Made by a program: the position numbers and the translations under genes
The notes under the pieces: model-generated
Told to the model about the DNA's origin: nothing
The model's database searches: none
What the model saw: the letters and a program-made list of their open reading frames with translations, nothing else
Source of the DNA: Photobacterium malacitanum
GTDB lineage: Bacteria > Pseudomonadota > Gammaproteobacteria > Enterobacterales > Vibrionaceae
Length of the DNA stretch: 64,000 nucleotides
NCBI RefSeq assembly: GCF_900185615.1
Contig: NZ_FYAK01000001.1
Span: forward strand, 591,701 to 655,700
Reading direction: 5' to 3'
Shown here: positions 9,577 to 18,388 of the stretch, piece after piece
Layout: every line of letters starts with the position of its first letter
Numbering within the stretch: the first letter of the stretch is position 1

Positions 9577-9963
9577 ATCTGTTATCATCTCCAATTGAAA
9601 GGACATTACTAATCTAGTTTATACCTTATAGACTATATTCTAACGTCTTATTGGTACATTCAGACTTTTATTACTCCTATCTTCAAATAATATGCCTGTA
9701 AATTAAAGTGTTAAATTGTTACCAATTCTTATCATCTTAAGATTTACCCCTCTTTGTATCACAAAATAACCGCAAAGCGATTGCGCTATCTCGGCATATA
9801 TTAGTATTGAACTCACCTTTTTGGTCATCAATAACACCACCTAATGACTAAAATAAATGATAATTAGACTTTGGTCGTATTGCTTTAATAGTATAACTCG
9901 ATTATTGTTTACATATTGTTATGAAACAATACACGTAAAGACATGAGTACACAGGGAGGATTC
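9577..9963. other. intergenic region between htpX and the 54-residue gene
   Basis: It holds divergent promoters by position. The only clear structure is an 8-bp perfect stem, TATTGTTT (9903-9910) with AAACAATA (9924-9931), 13-nt loop, lying just ahead of the strong ribosome-binding site of the 54-residue gene. Confidence 0.5.
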
Positions 9964-10128
9964 ATGGCTAATAATGAAAGTTATCAAGTTGCTATAGACA
10001 TTTTGCGTTGTCATCTTGGTATGTCAATCGATGAAGCGCATAAAGAACTAGGACTTGATAACGCTGGTAATCCAGTATCAATGACAGATACGCAAGAACA
10101 ATTAATTGGCCTTAACACAACTAATTAA
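9964..10128 (+). CDS. 54-residue conserved-looking cytosolic protein, unknown function
   Basis: An excellent Shine-Dalgarno (GGGAGG, ending at 9960) lies just ahead of ATG 9964, so the small protein (MANNESYQVAIDILRCHLGMS...) is very likely made; the seven extra codons of the longer frame are not needed. It is soluble, acidic and probably alpha-helical, with no Cys pair or DNA-binding signature. A hairpin sits upstream and a terminator downstream, making a monocistronic unit. No family recognised. Confidence 0.75.
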   Translation: MANNESYQVAIDILRCHLGMSIDEAHKELGLDNAGNPVSMTDTQEQLIGLNTTN

Positions 10129-10148
10129 TATTATCTTACTTATATTTA

Positions 10149-10177
10149 AACAAAAGGCACATTGAGTGCCTTTTGTT
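10149..10177. terminator. bidirectional intrinsic terminator
   Basis: AACAAAAGGCAC (10149-10160), loop ATTGA and GTGCCTTTTGTT (10166-10177) form a 12-bp perfect stem with T-rich flank. It separates the 54-residue gene from the convergent end of bioBFCD. Confidence 0.85.
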
Positions 10178-10192
10178 GTTTATAGCACTATC

Positions 10193-10897
10193 TTAGTTTT
10201 CACTTAGGATACTTAAATCAATATATTGAGCTAGATGCTGATGTATAGGCATTTCTTTTTCTAAGATATTCCCTGCCATATAAGGGATCTCGGCTATTTT
10301 TTTGCCTGGTAAATGCAGCTCTAACCACGTTATCATTGCGGTATAGTTATCAGTTATTGGATTGATTTGATTAGCAATCCACCCGACAACAGTAAGGCCA
10401 TCGGCCTGAATCGCTTCTGCAGTCAATAAAGCATGATTTAGACATCCAAGCTTAATGCCCACGACTAAAATAACCGCCAATCGTTCTTGTTTCACCCACG
10501 ATGAAAGATAATCAATATTATTAATAGGCACTCGCCAACCACCAGCGCCTTCAATAAGTACATAATCAGCTTGTGCTTTAAGCTTGTTTAACCCTTGTGA
10601 TAATACATTAAATTTAATTATTTTATGCTCTTCATTGGCTGCAATATGCGGTGATACAGGTCGATAAAAAGTGTAAGGATTAACGTCATCATATGTCACA
10701 GAAACGGATGACGCTTGTTGAAGTAATAAGGCATCACGATTACGTAATCCTTGCGGTGTATTCTCACTGCCTGATGCTATCGGCTTGTATCCTACCATCG
10801 CAATATTTGCCTGTTGTGCTGCATGTAAAATCGCACAACTACACACTGTTTTTCCTACGTCAGTATCAGTACCCGCAACAAAAAAAACGTTATTCAT
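10193..10897 (-). CDS. bioD: dethiobiotin synthetase
   Basis: Cytosolic ATP-dependent enzyme converting 7,8-diaminopelargonate plus CO2 to dethiobiotin, the penultimate step of biotin synthesis. The N terminus carries the P-loop GTDTDVGKT (residues 9-17), and IEGAGGWRVP (about 113-122) is the second nucleotide-binding signature of the family. Length 234 against about 225 in E. coli. It is last in bioBFCD, and its start overlaps the bioC stop by 8 nt, implying coupled translation. Confidence 0.97.
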   Translation of the reverse strand: MNNVFFVAGTDTDVGKTVCSCAILHAAQQANIAMVGYKPIASGSENTPQGLRNRDALLLQQASSVSVTYDDVNPYTFYRPVSPHIAANEEHKIIKFNVLSQGLNKLKAQADYVLIEGAGGWRVPINNIDYLSSWVKQERLAVILVVGIKLGCLNHALLTAEAIQADGLTVVGWIANQINPITDNYTAMITWLELHLPGKKIAEIPYMAGNILEKEMPIHQHLAQYIDLSILSEN

Positions 10898-11717
10898 TGA
10901 TCAATACTCCAAAACATACTTGATAAGTCGCGGGTAACAAACCATTGTCTAAGCGAAAGTCATTATAAGCGCGTTCTAAATCAATGAATGTTTGTCGACC
11001 AACTAACCCAGAACGCCGCTGTTGCTGTAAATGTGTTGCGCCGATACCTTTTAGATCTTTCATCAGTTTCATTGCCGTTGAGTAATATACAGTGATAGGC
11101 TTACACTCTAAGGTTTCAATCGTTAATCCGACTTGGTTAATTTCGGCTGTAATTATTGTGGGTGATTTAAAGCTATTCACATGTTGCTGATCATCAATAT
11201 AAGACCATGCCTGAGTTAACTCACTCAACGAGCCTTCAGCTAGCGTTGTAAAAAATATTTTCCCTTGTGGCTTAACAACTCGTTGTAATTCTCGTAGCGG
11301 AACAGAAAGATCATTACACCATTGTAAAGCGAGATTACTAAAGGCAATATCATAGCAGTTATCGCCCTTCGCAATATTTTCAGCATCCGTTTGTAAATAT
11401 TGGCAATCTTGTCCACATCGTTGCCGTGCTTGTTGCAACATCTCAGCAGACAGATCAGCCGCTGTCACAGCGAATCCTTGCTGATGTAAGGCGGCACTGA
11501 AATACCCCGTTCCACAACCAATATCAATCACTGTCGTAGACCGCATAAATGCTGAGATTGGTGACGGTATAAATGATAATAATTGCTGTCCAACCTGCCG
11601 TTGAAATGCAGCTGATTTATCATAACCTTTAGCTGCACGACCAAATGCATTAGCTATCGCTTGTTTGTTGTTCTGATCGATAGCGTATAGTGGTTTATTG
11701 GCTAATCTATCTAACAT
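10890..11717 (-). CDS. bioC: malonyl-ACP O-methyltransferase
   Basis: SAM-dependent methyltransferase that caps malonyl-ACP so the fatty-acid machinery can build the pimelate moiety of biotin. The Rossmann motif VIDIGCGTGYFSA (about 63-75) binds SAM, and DIAFSNLALQW is the family's second motif. At 275 residues it is longer than E. coli BioC (251), mainly at the N terminus. It overlaps bioF by 11 nt and bioD by 8 nt. Presence of bioC with no bioH in the window means the esterase is encoded elsewhere. Confidence 0.95.
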   Translation of the reverse strand: MLDRLANKPLYAIDQNNKQAIANAFGRAAKGYDKSAAFQRQVGQQLLSFIPSPISAFMRSTTVIDIGCGTGYFSAALHQQGFAVTAADLSAEMLQQARQRCGQDCQYLQTDAENIAKGDNCYDIAFSNLALQWCNDLSVPLRELQRVVKPQGKIFFTTLAEGSLSELTQAWSYIDDQQHVNSFKSPTIITAEINQVGLTIETLECKPITVYYSTAMKLMKDLKGIGATHLQQQRRSGLVGRQTFIDLERAYNDFRLDNGLLPATYQVCFGVLINE

Positions 11718-12849
11718 CCATCACCTCATTAAGTGCCATAGCAAGCTGACGAACATCGGCGTTATTATGATTTGCAGTAAGTGTAATACGAAGTCGAGCG
11801 CTATTTGGCGCAACTGTCGGTGGCCGTATTGCCCCCACTTTAATTCCCCGTTGTTGTAATTGAGCAGCAATTGCCATTGTTTGACCACTATCACCAATAA
11901 TGATCGGTTTAATCGGTGTCATTGTTGACATCAGACCAATACGCTTATCAAGCTGATGCGCTAAAGACTCAGACAAAGCCTGCAATTTTTCTCGTCGCCA
12001 AGCTTGGGTTTGAATCAATGAACAAGCACAGCTTAAAGCAACAGCCTGTGCTGGAGGCATTGCTGTCGAGTAAATAAAATGACGAGCAAATTGAATCAAA
12101 TATTCAGCCGTTTCATCACTACACAAAACCGCCGCACCTTGTATACCAAAGGCTTTTCCAAAAGTAATAATTAATATATCGGCTTTTATACCGGCAAGAT
12201 GACAACTACCTTGCCCTGCCTCACCCAATACACCACAACCATGAGCATCATCAACCATTAGCCAGCTTTTATGTTGCATCGTCATTTCCCGTAATGATGC
12301 TAATGGCGCACAATCACCATCCATACTAAAAACACCCTCAGTGACAACTAATGATGCCGTGTTTAGTGTCGGTTTTATTTTTGAAAGCTGTCGCTGTAAT
12401 ACTGACATATCATTATGAGCAAAACGCGTCATTTTCGCAGGCGATAACATACCCGCTTCAATTAAAGAGGCATGATTTAACTTATCTTGAAACAGATGAT
12501 CTTGTGGCTGCAATAACGTAAATAGCACTGCTTGATTCGCACTAAAGCCACTATTAAATAATAATGCTCGTTGATAGCCCAACCATTCTGTAAGTTGTTG
12601 TTCTAAATCTGCATGTGGTGATTGAAACCCTGTCACTAAGGGGGAAGCACTACTTCCTGCACCATATTTAGCCAACCCTTGCTGCCATGCAGCTATAATC
12701 TCTGGCTCTTGTGCTAAACCTAGATAATCATTACTGGCAAAATTTATGGTTTTTGAAATGGCATCTTGGCACTGTAATTGTCGGTAAAGGCCTTGCTGCT
12801 GACGCTTGATAAGTGCTTGTTGATGACGCTGATTAAAGAGAGGCATCAT
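11707..12849 (-). CDS. bioF: 8-amino-7-oxononanoate synthase
   Basis: PLP enzyme joining pimeloyl thioester and alanine. The lysine motif [25 protein letters not shown] and the Gly-rich SGFSANQA region are present. The longest frame runs to 12882, deep inside bioB, but homologues begin near [10 protein letters not shown], so the adjacent ATG at 12849 (or 12846) is preferred; it overlaps bioB by about 17 nt. No strong Shine-Dalgarno precedes it, consistent with translation coupled to bioB. About 380 residues, versus 384 in E. coli. Confidence 0.95.
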   Translation of the reverse strand: MMPLFNQRHQQALIKRQQQGLYRQLQCQDAISKTINFASNDYLGLAQEPEIIAAWQQGLAKYGAGSSASPLVTGFQSPHADLEQQLTEWLGYQRALLFNSGFSANQAVLFTLLQPQDHLFQDKLNHASLIEAGMLSPAKMTRFAHNDMSVLQRQLSKIKPTLNTASLVVTEGVFSMDGDCAPLASLREMTMQHKSWLMVDDAHGCGVLGEAGQGSCHLAGIKADILIITFGKAFGIQGAAVLCSDETAEYLIQFARHFIYSTAMPPAQAVALSCACSLIQTQAWRREKLQALSESLAHQLDKRIGLMSTMTPIKPIIIGDSGQTMAIAAQLQQRGIKVGAIRPPTVAPNSARLRITLTANHNNADVRQLAMALNEVMDVR

Positions 12850-13885
12850 AAAAAATGTCATCTTTAGTTGGACGTGTAGCAACCCGCTCTACGACTTGCT
12901 CTAATAATTCTTGTGCTTGAATATCATCAGGTTTTGCTGCTTGATGCTGACTATTGATACCAAGCTTGGCAAATAGTTGCATATCCTTATCTTCACCTGG
13001 GTTTGGTGTGGTTAATAATTTACATCCGTAGAACACGGAATTTGCCCCAGCCATAAAACACAGCGCTTGCATTTGCTCATTCATATCCTCTCGACCAGCA
13101 GACAGCCTCACTGCAGAATGCGGCATCATGATACGGGCAACAGCAATAATACGTATAAAGTCAAATGGATCGACATCCTGCGCATTTTCAAGTGGCGTAC
13201 CTTTTACTTTTACCAGCATGTTTATTGGTACACTTTCTGGATGAACGGGTAAATTGGCTAATTCCACCAGCAATCCGGCACGATCTCGCACACTTTCTCC
13301 CATTCCAATAATGCCACCAGAACAAATTTTCATTCCCGCATCACGTACATGCGCTAAGGTATCTAAGCGATCTTGATAGGTACGTGTAGTGATCACATTG
13401 CCATAATATTCAGGAGAGGTATCAAGGTTATGGTTATAATAATCTAGCCCTGCAGCTGCTAATGTATTTGCTTGTTCAGTGGTTATCATCCCTAACGTCA
13501 TGCATGTTTCTAAGCCTAATTGCTTAACGCCTTGTATCATTTCAAGCAAATAAGGCATATCCCTGTCTTTCGGATTTTTCCATGCCGCTCCCATGCAAAA
13601 GCGAGTTGCGCCTGATTGCTTGGCTTTTATAGCAGCATCAAGTACACGCTCGACTTCCAATAACCGCTCTTTTTCTATATCAGTACGATAATGCGCACTT
13701 TGAGGGCAATATTTACAATCTTCAGGACAGGCGCCGGTTTTAATAGAAAGCAAAGTACTTACTTGAACCTGGTTAGGCTGATGAAATTGGCGATGGATTT
13801 GTTGTGCTTCAAACACCAAATCCATAAATGGCTTATTAAATAAAGCCTGCACTTCTGCAACAGTCCAATTACTACGAACTTCCAC
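12833..13885 (-). CDS. bioB: biotin synthase (radical SAM)
   Basis: Inserts sulphur into dethiobiotin to form biotin. The radical-SAM cluster motif CPEDCKYC (CxxxCxxC, about 53-60) and the conserved [13 protein letters not shown] and AGRED motifs (Arg ligand of the 2Fe-2S cluster) are present. It starts with GTG at 13885 behind GAGGGA at good spacing. First gene of bioBFCD, read leftward from the shared bio promoter-operator. 350 residues, versus 346 in E. coli. Confidence 0.98.
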   Translation of the reverse strand: MEVRSNWTVAEVQALFNKPFMDLVFEAQQIHRQFHQPNQVQVSTLLSIKTGACPEDCKYCPQSAHYRTDIEKERLLEVERVLDAAIKAKQSGATRFCMGAAWKNPKDRDMPYLLEMIQGVKQLGLETCMTLGMITTEQANTLAAAGLDYYNHNLDTSPEYYGNVITTRTYQDRLDTLAHVRDAGMKICSGGIIGMGESVRDRAGLLVELANLPVHPESVPINMLVKVKGTPLENAQDVDPFDFIRIIAVARIMMPHSAVRLSAGREDMNEQMQALCFMAGANSVFYGCKLLTTPNPGEDKDMQLFAKLGINSQHQAAKPDDIQAQELLEQVVERVATRPTKDDIFYDASL

Positions 13886-14012
13886 AATGCGTCCCTCTTT
13901 TATGCTTTTTATTTATATCTTGAAATAAAACCGATACCGATTGAGGTCACAATCGATTCATCATTAGTTGTTCAATAAACAACCACTAAGACACTTTATT
14001 GCCTTGTTGTTG

Positions 14013-14046
14013 TTGGCTAGTCTACTAACAGCGCGTAGACTGTCAA
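14013..14046. promoter_or_regulatory. face-to-face divergent promoters for bioA and bioB
   Basis: Rightward: -35 TTGGCT (14013-14018), 17-nt spacer, -10 TAGACT (14036-14041). Leftward: -35 TTGACA (minus strand of 14041-14046), 16-nt spacer, -10 TAGACT (minus strand of 14019-14024). The two promoters overlap almost completely, as in the E. coli bio operon, and are built on an inverted repeat AGTCTAC / GTAGACT. Confidence 0.65.
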
Positions 14047-14072
14047 CCACAAAAAATAATTTTGGTTTACAG
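14040..14072. promoter_or_regulatory. BirA (biotin repressor) operator
   Basis: CTGTCAACC (14040-14048) and GGTTTACAG (14064-14072) form an inverted repeat with one mismatch and a 15-nt spacer, matching the BirA site TTGTAAACC-N14-16-GGTTTACAA. It overlaps the bioB -35 box and the expected bioA transcription start, so holo-BirA would block both operons when biotin is plentiful. Confidence 0.75.
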
Positions 14073-14074
14073 TA

Positions 14075-15355
14075 GTGCAAAAACAACCCGACATTGATCT
14101 TGCTTTTGATCAGCAACATATCTGGCATCCTTACACTTCAACAGTAGCACCACTGCCTTGTTACCCTGTAACTGAAGCTAATGGTGTCTATCTTACGCTT
14201 GAGAATGGCACCCAATTGATTGATGGTATGTCTTCATGGTGGTCTGCTATTCATGGCTATAACAACCCCCAATTAACAGCTGCAGCTAAAACCCAGCTTG
14301 ATAAAATGTCCCATGTGATGTTCGGAGGTATCACCCATCAACCAGCGATTGATCTCTGTAAAAAATTAGTCGCAATAACACCATCAGGATTAGATACTGT
14401 TTTTCTAGCTGATTCTGGATCCGTTGCCGTTGAAGTTGCACTTAAAATAGCACTGCAATATTGGCATGCTAAAGGTGAGCCTAGAGCCAAGTTTTTAACC
14501 CTCAGCCACGGTTATCATGGCGATACATTTGCAGCAATGTCAGTTACAGATCCTGACAACTCAATGCACAGTATTTATAAAGGATTTTTACCACAGCATA
14601 TTTTTGCTGATTCGCCACAATGTGGTTTCTGGGATCAATGGGATGAGAATGATATTGATGATTTTTCAAATAAATTAGCACACAACCACCAACACATCGC
14701 AGCGGTAATTTTGGAACCTATAGTGCAAGGTGCGGGAGGAATGCGGCTATACCATCCCACTTATCTGCGTCGTGTTCGCGAATTATGTGATCATTATGGT
14801 GTGTTATTAATTGCAGATGAAATTGCGGTGGGTTTTGGACGCACAGGAAAATTATTTGCGTGTGAACATGCAGAAATTAGCCCTGACATACTTTGCGTAG
14901 GTAAAGCTCTTACTGGTGGTTATATGACATTATCAGCCGTTATTACCCAAAAGAATATTGCAGATACGGTATGCAGCGGTGAGGCTGGGTGCTTTATGCA
15001 TGGGCCAACCTTTATGGGGAATCCGCTTGCCTGTGCCGTTGCCAATGCTAATCTCGAACTACTAGAACAAAATAAATGGCAACAACAAGTTGCAGCCATT
15101 GAAAACCAACTTGCCAATGAATTACCTCACATTGCCACCCTTGAAAAAGTAAAACAAGTACGTTGGTTAGGCGCTATTGGCATTATTGAGTTACATCAAC
15201 CCGTTGACATGGTTGCAATACAGCAGGCTTTTGTTAATGAGGGGGTATGGATCCGTCCTTTTGGGCGTTTAGTTTATATTATGCCGCCCTATATTATTAC
15301 TGCGAGTCAATTGTCGTCATTAACTCAAGCGATATATCAGGTTTTAAACATATAA
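14075..15355 (+). CDS. bioA: adenosylmethionine-8-amino-7-oxononanoate aminotransferase
   Basis: PLP-dependent transaminase making 7,8-diaminopelargonate with SAM as amino donor. It aligns with E. coli BioA throughout (DGMSSWWSAIHGYN, VMFGGITHQPAI, PLP lysine in VGKALTGGYMTLS). The start is GTG at 14075, three bases after the BirA half-site, so there is no room for a normal Shine-Dalgarno: operator, leader and start codon are fused. 426 residues, versus 429 in E. coli. Divergent from bioBFCD. Confidence 0.97.
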   Translation: MQKQPDIDLAFDQQHIWHPYTSTVAPLPCYPVTEANGVYLTLENGTQLIDGMSSWWSAIHGYNNPQLTAAAKTQLDKMSHVMFGGITHQPAIDLCKKLVAITPSGLDTVFLADSGSVAVEVALKIALQYWHAKGEPRAKFLTLSHGYHGDTFAAMSVTDPDNSMHSIYKGFLPQHIFADSPQCGFWDQWDENDIDDFSNKLAHNHQHIAAVILEPIVQGAGGMRLYHPTYLRRVRELCDHYGVLLIADEIAVGFGRTGKLFACEHAEISPDILCVGKALTGGYMTLSAVITQKNIADTVCSGEAGCFMHGPTFMGNPLACAVANANLELLEQNKWQQQVAAIENQLANELPHIATLEKVKQVRWLGAIGIIELHQPVDMVAIQQAFVNEGVWIRPFGRLVYIMPPYIITASQLSSLTQAIYQVLNI

Positions 15356-15384
15356 TGCTACTAAGCTAAGCAGCCTTTTATTTT

Positions 15385-15443
15385 ACCTCAGTATCATAAA
15401 GCAGACATTATTCTATCTTAGTCTGCTTATACTGATTATAGGT
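15385..15443. other. long imperfect hairpin downstream of bioA
   Basis: Nested pairing: ACCT/AGGT, CAGTAT/ATACTG and AAGCAGAC/GTCTGCTT (15385-15388 with 15440-15443; 15389-15394 with 15429-15434; 15399-15406 with 15421-15428), total 18 bp with one bulge per side and a 14-nt loop. No T run follows, so it is not a standard terminator. Confidence 0.5.
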
Positions 15444-15526
15444 GCCCGAACCACAGAATAATAATGATAATTATATATCGAGCGACCATGTACTTATATT
15501 AAAACGTATTAGCTAGGGTTATCATT

Positions 15527-16090
15527 ATGCAGTTACCTCTTTTCCCACTTGATATCTATTTGTTACCCAATGGTATTTGCAAATTACGTATTTACGAACA
15601 ACGCTATATTCGATTAGTTAAACTCGCGACCACCAACCACCATGGATTTGGTTTATGCATGAAGATTGATGACACCTTATGTCATTTTGGTACTCGCGCA
15701 ATTATTACTGATTTTGATCCCCTTCCCGATGGATTTATGAGTATCACCATTAAGGGCGTTGAAATGTTTTTAATTAATAATCATTGGCAAGATAGCGATC
15801 GTCTGTATATTGGTGATACCTCACCTGTCCCTAATTGGCATAGTAAAGGGGTTAACTTTATTGATCAAAGCATTTCAGACAATTTACAACAACTGTTCCA
15901 ACAGCATCCAGATCACGCTCGTTACTACCCAGAGCCTAAATTTGATGATATTACGTGGGTATGCCAACGCTGGCTCGAAATCCTGCCATTAGAAGTAAAC
16001 CAAAAACAGTGGTTTATGAGCCGTAATGATTGCAGTGCTGCATTATCTTTTCTACACACTGTTATCAATAATAATGCGAATTTAAAATAG
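15527..16090 (+). CDS. stand-alone Lon substrate-recognition (LON/PUA-like) domain protein
   Basis: The N terminus MQLPLFPLDIYLLPNGICKLRIYEQRY is the typical start of the LON N-terminal domain, and the rest of the 187 residues covers that domain only; there is no AAA+ or Ser-Lys protease part. Such proteins may bind peptides or act as adaptors; the biochemical role is unknown. AGGG precedes the ATG. It follows the bioA hairpin and is probably a single-gene unit. An AT-rich Fur-like stretch (15461-15474) upstream is weak. Confidence 0.85.
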   Translation: MQLPLFPLDIYLLPNGICKLRIYEQRYIRLVKLATTNHHGFGLCMKIDDTLCHFGTRAIITDFDPLPDGFMSITIKGVEMFLINNHWQDSDRLYIGDTSPVPNWHSKGVNFIDQSISDNLQQLFQQHPDHARYYPEPKFDDITWVCQRWLEILPLEVNQKQWFMSRNDCSAALSFLHTVINNNANLK

Positions 16091-16143
16091 ATAACTACAA
16101 CAATAATCACTTTGTACATCCGTCAAGTTATGAAGGATTATTC

Positions 16144-16230
16144 ATGATATTTAATAGAACGTTAAACTTAATGCAAATTAATGGTTTTCTGTTATTATTT
16201 ACTCCTATTAATATATTTAATCACACCTAA
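16144..16230 (+). CDS. possible 28-residue small protein
   Basis: The ATG at 16144 follows AAGGA at good spacing and opens 28 codons (MIFNRTLNLMQINGFLLLF...) with a hydrophobic centre. It lies in the 610-bp gap between the LON-domain gene and lldP. AT-rich sequence can produce such frames by chance, so this is only a candidate. Confidence 0.25.
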   Translation: MIFNRTLNLMQINGFLLLFTPINIFNHT

Positions 16231-16700
16231 ATAATACTTGCTACATTCCAAATAACCATTGTAACTGCATTATTAACCATATTTTTGCTTGTTATCCCGC
16301 TTAAATAAGCGCTGTACTGATAATCATTATCTTTAATTAAAGTAAACAAATAAAATAGCCACAATAAACACCTAAAATATTAGCTTATGTATGCAAATAT
16401 ATTGTTTCCAATAATGATATAATCATCAGAGCGATTTTTTTCACCCTTTAACCTAACATATTGATTTTTTATGATTAACAACTGAAACAGCTGCCTATTT
16501 TTTCATGTTCACATCACATTTAATTAATACGTATGATAAATACGTAAAATAAATAGATAGAAAGTTTCATTTTCCTGCCTAAAATAATATTCCCACTGAG
16601 GTAATCAGTACAAAAAATACTATTCACATAGTAATAATAAATAAAAATAAATTTCGTCTGTTTGAATATGGAATAAGACGACTCAGTCAGGGAAAAATAC
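16231..16700. other. regulatory gap upstream of lldP
   Basis: Contains a perfect 6-bp inverted repeat CGCTTA/TAAGCG (16298-16311) abutting a Fur-like box, a direct repeat of AATACGTA (16526-16533 and 16539-16546), and ACTGA-N5-TCAGT (16595-16609) within 100 bp of lldP that could be a regulator site. No gene seen. Confidence 0.4.
16318..16332. promoter_or_regulatory. Fur-box-like site upstream of lldP
   Basis: The sequence TGATAATCATTATCT matches the 7-1-7 Fur motif TGATAATnATTATCA at 13 of 14 defined positions. It is about 370 bp ahead of lldP, so its target may be lldP-lutABC, the 28-codon frame's neighbourhood, or an unannotated RNA. Confidence 0.55.
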
Positions 16701-18284
16701 ATGCTAAATCTAGCGATATCGATCATTCCAATTTTATTATTAATTTGGATGATGACGAAAAAAAATGCTCTACCTTCACATATTGCATTACCTGTAACCG
16801 CATTAATTATCGGTTTTTTGCAATTAGTTTATTTTGGCACTAGTGGACGGCTATTAACCGCAAATATTATTTCTGGCACTTTATCAGCAATCACTCCAAT
16901 TTCTATTATTGCAGGCGCGATATTATTAAATCGAACTCTCTCAATTTCAGGCTGTGAAGATGTCATAAAACAATGGTTAGAAGGTATTAGTAAAAACCAA
17001 ATTGGTCAGCTAATGATCATTGGTTGGGCCTTTGCATTCATGATTGAAGGGGCGTCAGGATTTGGTACACCCGCTGCCATTGCTGCACCTATTCTAGTAG
17101 GGTTAGGCTTTAATCCACTACGGGTTGCAATGCTGGCATTAGTCATGAACTCAGTGCCGGTCTCTTTTGGTGCGGTCGGTACGCCAACATGGTTTGGATT
17201 CGGTAACTTAGGGCTTTCTGATACTGAATTGCTCGATGTCGGCAGCTTATCTGCCATCATGCACACTGTTGCGGCAATCGTTATTCCAGTTATTGCGTTG
17301 CGGTTTATTGTTAGTTGGCAACAAATTCGCCGTAACATTATTTTTATTCAGCTGAGTATTTGGTCGTGTACGCTACCTTATGTTTGGCTTGCACAATGGA
17401 ATTATGAATTTCCAGCCCTAATTGGTGGCGCTATTGGTTTAACGTTATCAATACTATTTGCACGCTATAACATTGGTTTAGAAAAGAAAGAGCTAATAGA
17501 GACAGAAAAAACAACGGCTACGTTGCCTTTTGGACACGTATTTAAGGCCATGGCGCCAACGCTATTACTGATCTTTATTTTAATTGTTACTCGTATTAAG
17601 CAATTAGGGTTAAAAGGCATGTTAAACGACGCAACGCCAATGTGGAATTTCCACTTAGGCTTTGCTGATTTACATATTAGCCAAGCTTTAATTATTCACA
17701 TCAATCAGATTTTAGGCACCGATACTGCTTGGGCATACAAAACCTTATATGTGCCAGCATTAATTCCTTTTTTCTTGGTTGTTTTAGTGTCGATTCCTTT
17801 TTTAAAAATGAATAAAAAACAAGTAACAACAGTATTTAGCGACACAGCGTCACGGATAAAAACGCCCTTTATCGCTCTTGTTGGTGCGTTAATTATGGTG
17901 AAATTCATGATGATTGGTGGCGATCATTCACCGATTATGACAACCGGTAATGCTTTTGCAGCACTTTTAGGTAAAAACTGGCAATACTGTGCCGCTTACC
18001 TTGGTGCTTTAGGTGCATTTTTCTCAGGTTCCGCGACAGTTTCTAATCTTACTTTTGGTGCTATTCAGCAAAGCATTGCTCACAGCGTTGGCTTACCTGA
18101 AACCATTATTCTAGCCCTACAATCTGTCGGTGGTGCTATGGGTAATATGGTATGTATTAATAATATTATTGCAGTATCAGCCATACTTGGTATTGCAAAT
18201 AAAGAAGGTTACATCATTAAACGAACAGTTATACCAATGGTTTTATATGGCGTAATTGTCGCGATTGTAAGTGTTTTTCTTTAA
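16701..18284 (+). CDS. lldP: L-lactate permease
   Basis: Inner-membrane lactate/proton symporter of the LctP family. Twelve or more hydrophobic segments fill the 527 residues (E. coli LldP 551); conserved signatures include FMIEGASGFGTPAAIAAP (about 114-131) and NMVCINNIIAVSA near the C terminus. AGGGA precedes the ATG. It heads an apparent lldP-lutABC unit for L-lactate uptake and oxidation; the 104-nt gap to lutA holds a hairpin that may set relative expression. Confidence 0.93.
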   Translation: MLNLAISIIPILLLIWMMTKKNALPSHIALPVTALIIGFLQLVYFGTSGRLLTANIISGTLSAITPISIIAGAILLNRTLSISGCEDVIKQWLEGISKNQIGQLMIIGWAFAFMIEGASGFGTPAAIAAPILVGLGFNPLRVAMLALVMNSVPVSFGAVGTPTWFGFGNLGLSDTELLDVGSLSAIMHTVAAIVIPVIALRFIVSWQQIRRNIIFIQLSIWSCTLPYVWLAQWNYEFPALIGGAIGLTLSILFARYNIGLEKKELIETEKTTATLPFGHVFKAMAPTLLLIFILIVTRIKQLGLKGMLNDATPMWNFHLGFADLHISQALIIHINQILGTDTAWAYKTLYVPALIPFFLVVLVSIPFLKMNKKQVTTVFSDTASRIKTPFIALVGALIMVKFMMIGGDHSPIMTTGNAFAALLGKNWQYCAAYLGALGAFFSGSATVSNLTFGAIQQSIAHSVGLPETIILALQSVGGAMGNMVCINNIIAVSAILGIANKEGYIIKRTVIPMVLYGVIVAIVSVFL

Positions 18285-18299
18285 TCACTTAACACAATA

Positions 18300-18337
18300 G
18301 GTTTACGTACTGTGCCGTTATGTAACAGACGTAAGCC
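18300..18337 (+). other. intercistronic hairpin between lldP and lutA
   Basis: GGTTTACGT/ACGTAAGCC (one G-U pair) encloses CTGT/ACAG after a single bulged A, giving about 13 bp. There is no T run, so it more likely acts as an mRNA stability or processing element than a terminator. A small GGCG/CGCC hairpin (18361-18374) lies just before the lutA ribosome-binding site. Confidence 0.45.
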
Positions 18338-18388
18338 AACAGTATAACATCAATATCTCAGGCGCCTTTACGCCATTGGAGCAATAAA

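Noticed and set aside
15453-15475. Fur-like stretch near AATAATGATAATTATATAT upstream of the LON-domain gene
   Set aside because: Only about 13 of 19 consensus positions match, too weak in AT-rich DNA.
17006-17338. 110-codon frame antisense to lldP
   Set aside because: Lies entirely inside lldP on the opposite strand with no start signals; long antisense frames are common in membrane-protein genes.
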